This document shows, one piece after another, positions 61,294-64,000 of a stretch of DNA of 64,000 bases; position 1 is the stretch's first letter; the number at the start of each line of letters is the position of its first letter. The notes below the pieces were generated by a model. That model was not told where the DNA came from and did not search any database. It was given only the letters and a program-made list of their open reading frames with translations. The DNA comes from Gonapodya prolifera JEL478 (lineage: Eukaryota > Monoblepharomycota > Monoblepharidomycetes > Monoblepharidales > Gonapodyaceae), in assembly GCA_001574975.1 (NCBI GenBank), contig KQ965733.1:978992-1042991 (forward strand). Direction: 5' to 3'. A program made the translations under genes and the position numbers.

Positions 61294-61655
61294 TGTTGGG
61301 CCAACAAGATCCAAAGGAGAGACAAGCAGGTGTGGATCAGGCACTTTGCAAAGAAGAGGAGGCAGGAGAGTTGAGCAACACTGTACATGCAAGCCAAGGA
61401 GGCTGCCATGCATCTCCTGCTGCCACCCTTTGCCCACCTGGTGCTGTTCCTGTTGGAGTCCAAGAGGAGGTACTACACAATCCAGGGAGCCAAGGAGGTT
61501 GTTTGGTCTGTGTGCAATGGAGCAGATGACTGGGCATCCCTGCCATCAATGGCATGGAGCTTGCACTCCTCACAGGACACAGTGGCATTCCACTCTCACT
61601 GCAGCTGTTGCCTGGCTGATGTGGATGGCATGCAGTGCCAAGGATGGCAGTGCTG
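61294..61655 (+). other. CpG-free transposon-like remnant
   Basis: The frame starting near 61300 gives pieces such as WANKIQRRDKQVWIRHFAKK and then AKEAAMHLLLPPFAHLVLFL and LESKRRYYTIQGAKEVVWSV with interrupting stops. It reads like a decayed element protein and may continue the sequence left of 60400 across the inserted element. No family is recognised. Confidence 0.3.
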
Positions 61656-61698
61656 ATGTCCAGATCCTGAAGGCGGGGATGGCACAGCACAACATCAT

Positions 61699-62259
61699 CA
61701 CCAAATGAAGTATGGCCTTCAGCAAGGGGACCATGATGGATGGATTCTTTTAAACAGCCGATCTATATCTCTCCTAACTCCAACGCAGCAAAATGTTGCA
61801 TTGGCGCTTGGATTTGTTTCCCATATTCCCAATCTTTCAAGTGCATACATTTTGCAAATCTCTTCAGCCACACTAGGTTCCCTGATTGGTAGCAATACAT
61901 GAACTCTTTTGCAAGTGCAGCTACCAAGCATAACAATGTGGTCTTCTACATCAGGGGGCCATGCTCACACAACTGGTGGAGCAGTTGTGAATGGAGCAAT
62001 AATGGGCACAACTGGCACTCCTTCGCAGGGACAGTACAGCCTCATGTACTTTTCAAGTGGCGGGAGTTATACATGTAATGGGCAAGATGTATCGCCAGGA
62101 AAGGTATCTGTCACTTCTGGCTCACAAAGAAACCATTATCACGTAACTGATACCCAGGGCTCTCACTCTCACAGTGTCCCGCTTGGGGGCCAGGGGGAAC
62201 CAATCGACATCAGACCGCTTACGTTTTGTGTAAATGTATTTCTGTTTCTGGGATACTGA
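61699..62259 (+). pseudogene. Virus-like tail-fibre/collar-like structural protein with one nonsense codon
   Basis: One continuous frame reads DHDGWILLNSRSISLLTPTQ, VSHIPNLSS, then TGA at 61900-61902, and resumes in the same frame with LQVQLPSITMW, SGGHAHTTGGAVVNG, SQRNHYHVTDTQGSHSHSV and IDIRPLTFCVNVFLFLGY. The H-x-G-W-x-x-x-x-G/S-R opening, L-P-N step, His-rich strands and the closing R-P-L-T-x-x-V-N-x-F-x-x-L-G are the pattern of phage tail-collar/fibre-like proteins also found in large DNA viruses and polinton-like viruses. The TGA is one transition away from CGA. This suggests an endogenous viral gene, recently broken. The source virus is not determined. Confidence 0.6.
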
Positions 62260-62271
62260 GTGAATTCTGCA

Positions 62272-63248
62272 TCACTTTTTGGGATGAAGCATTTTTGCAT
62301 GAGAGTGCAAACACTTTATCATGTAATACCCATTGCTCCCACACTCGTGAGCATTGAACTTGTCCTTGTTTCCCACATACTTTTTGCACATGTCTCCATC
62401 CACATTGTACCCCAATTTAGTGAGAAGAAACAGATACTCCATCATCTCATCCGTCTTGGTGCCCATTTTGCTGGCTCCCGTGATCCTGTTTTGAGCTGCT
62501 TCAATCTTGGCTCTATTGGCGCGCTCTTCTGCTGTTGTTGAGCGTGAGCAGACTTGTTTCATATGTTCGAAACCAAGACGTGGATAGTATGTAAGGGCGG
62601 ATGATAGGGCATCCAGCTCTATAAAATCTAGCCCAATACTCACACTGGTGCGTTCAATTATATCAAACAGTAGTACAGCGCCATGGCAGTCTCTTCCAGG
62701 AGACTTGGGCTTTGAGCAAATGACTTGAACATGCACTCCTGGTTTGGCCAAAACCAATAGGTGGGTTTTAAAGTTGCCTGCCCTACAAACTTGCATGCAG
62801 CAAAGGCAATGGGATCAACTACAAGGGCTGACGTCTTCTTTCTGGTCCCCAGATGAGATGCGAGGGACGCTTCCTTTGCTCAGTTGGCTACAACATAATA
62901 GAGCCCTACAAAGAAGTCGCTTTGAGTGCAAACATATTCAATGTATGATTTGGAAACCAACTGCTCTCCTTCAAGAGTTGTATTTCTGCAGACACTTGTA
63001 TCTATAAGTGTATTTACTAGATCGGCAAACTGTATTTGCCTGTGGAGAATTGGGTCAGTATTTGAACCTCCAATAGTGAGTTCGTATCCAAAGAGTGTTT
63101 CCTCATCTTCAAAGTGCCTATAATAGGCCATGATGAGTGCATCCTCTTGAAGCTGCTTTACTGCAGACGAGCGTGGTTTCTCAGACCTTTTGAGTTGTTT
63201 TGTTTTGCACTGTTGTTGCTGAGAGTGATGAGTCAACATCTGTGCCAT
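62272..63248 (-). pseudogene. GNAT-like acetyltransferase gene, broken by a stop and a frameshift
   Basis: The first part from 63248 (MAQMLTHHSQQQQCKTKQLK, ILHRQIQFADLVNTLIDTSV, YIEYVCTQSDFFVGLYYVVA) meets TGA at about 62880. The same frame then goes on (AKEASLASHLGTRKKTSALV) to a stop near 62660. A second frame (62796-62272) picks up with VQVICSKPKSPGRDCHGAVL, SIGLDFIELDALSSALTYYP and RLGFEHMKQV. The A-x-x-Y-Y-x-x-L-G-F end is the GNAT acetyl-CoA fold signature, as in GNAT-like genes of large DNA viruses. It lies head to tail with the tail-fibre-like gene, convergent with 12 bp between stops. Confidence 0.45.
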
Positions 63249-63304
63249 CTGGTGTCAGAAATAACAACTGAGACGGTCATAAGAACTGGAACAAATGACG
63301 AGAG

Positions 63305-63658
63305 ATGGGGCTCCCAAAACACATTCCCCACTCTACCAACCCATGTGAAATGTGCACAAATCTTTCTCTATGTTCACACACTTGCATCTACGTGTTTGGC
63401 TCTGCTGCATTGTTTGCTCTGGCAATTGTATTTTGCACGATTGCAGTTTCTCAAATGAACTCTACTCCAACCCCCACTTCCACCATGCCTCCAACCATTC
63501 CATCTCAGATCGATTCTGAACCAGTGCCTCTCGAAACGCCACTCTTGGGAACTGTACCGTTTGGAAGCCCAGAAACATGTCAAACAGAAGCAACAGAGTA
63601 CTCAAAAGTGCCCCTATCTCCATTGAATGGACTGGATGGAGTTAGCTCAAAGAATTGA
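63305..63658 (+). CDS. Small predicted membrane protein, unknown
   Basis: A 117-codon frame has one hydrophobic span (YVFGSAALFALAIVFCTIAV) followed by a Pro/Thr/Ser-rich tail (NSTPTPTSTMPPTIPSQIDS ... LNGLDGVSSKN). It is in the virus-like block and is the only frame there without a visible break. No family is recognised. The start is uncertain, as Met 63305 is not in a notable context. Confidence 0.35.
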   Translation: MGLPKHIPHSTNPCEMCTNLSLCSHTCIYVFGSAALFALAIVFCTIAVSQMNSTPTPTSTMPPTIPSQIDSEPVPLETPLLGTVPFGSPETCQTEATEYSKVPLSPLNGLDGVSSKN

Positions 63659-63881
63659 GACTTTGGCGTGGTGGTGGCTTGCTTGATTGGGGCATCTGTT
63701 TGCTTTTCATTTGGCGTTGGATTGACAATCGAGCTTTGGGCAAAGTCCAGAGAGCTGCATAGAGTGGGGACAATCATTCAAGTGTAGAAATACAAATATA
63801 TTTATTTGGAGCCAGCTTTTCAAACCTCTCATGTGCATTCCCAAAAATCCACACAGGACCCCACCCCAACAATCCACAAAA

Positions 63882-64000
63882 CCTCCAGAGTGCTACACAA
63901 CCTAGGTGAGCTGCACGAGCCTGTAAACTGCAGGAACGTGTATATATATGATCAAACATACATAATATCTTGTAGCGCACACAGAACTCACCTGCAGGAA
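63882..64000 (+). repeat. 119-bp direct repeat, right copy (reaches window edge)
   Basis: Partner of 59217-59335 in the same orientation, spaced 4665 bp. It ends at or beyond the window edge, so its full length is unknown. Confidence 0.65.

Overview
This window looks like nuclear DNA of a zoosporic, early-diverging fungus (chytrid-like; inferred from gene content, not from any search). The evidence is a fused pentafunctional AROM gene, fungal CBM1 cellulose-binding modules, an axonemal dynein intermediate chain (DNAI4/WDR78 type, so a flagellated life stage) and a cobalamin-trafficking protein (MMADHC type, rare in fungi but retained by some early-diverging lineages). Genes are dense, on both strands, and split by many short introns (about 45-110 bp, GTRAGT...YAG), so most proteins read across several frames.

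Layout. 1-2288: 3' part of a Doa10/MARCH6-type ER ubiquitin ligase. 2402-5865: RNF216/TRIAD3-like RING-IBR ligase with N-terminal CUE-like segments. 6008-8727: CBM48 + ankyrin + coiled-coil protein. 8980-11117 (-): FluG-type amidohydrolase. 11283-13275 (-): UBA protein with a Met-Gly-Gln-rich tail. 13443-15332: MIC26/MIC27-like MICOS subunit. 15390-17191 (-): class III CoA-transferase. 18111-20434: secreted Thr-rich protein with two CBM1 modules. 21166-22167 (-): HAD phosphatase. 22481-23017: conserved-looking unknown protein. 23392-26144: CDK-like kinase. 26603-27718: MMADHC. 28230-30349: secreted M14 carboxypeptidase. 30391-31919 (-): HDAC-fold deacetylase. 32073-34923 (-): UTP3/SAS10. 35716-41901 (-): AROM. 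42809-45644: YVC1-like TRP channel. 45799-49040: a tandem-duplicated tautomerase gene, the second copy carrying a nonsense codon. 49373-53870 (-): DNAI4. 54062-55915 (-): unknown nuclear protein. 56019-57468 (-): ankyrin/coiled-coil/SH3 protein. 57760-59032: decayed F-box-like gene.

From about 59.2 kb the character changes. The rest is an accessory block with 119-bp direct repeats at 59217-59335 and 63882-64000, a broken DDE transposase, a terminal-inverted-repeat element with a tRNA-like promoter inside it, a 792-bp stretch with no CpG at all, and then decayed virus-like genes (a tail-fibre/collar-like protein and a GNAT-like gene).

The most unusual structures are the run of symmetric phase-2 mini-exons building the CBM1 linker (18673-19803), a GC-rich palindromic repeat family found inside two unrelated introns (10212-10532 and 14035-14454), and the virus-derived block at the right end. 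Most genes are housekeeping and do not form a single pathway. The flagellar, B12 and secreted plant-wall-binding genes together suggest a free-swimming saprotroph or plant-associated chytrid.
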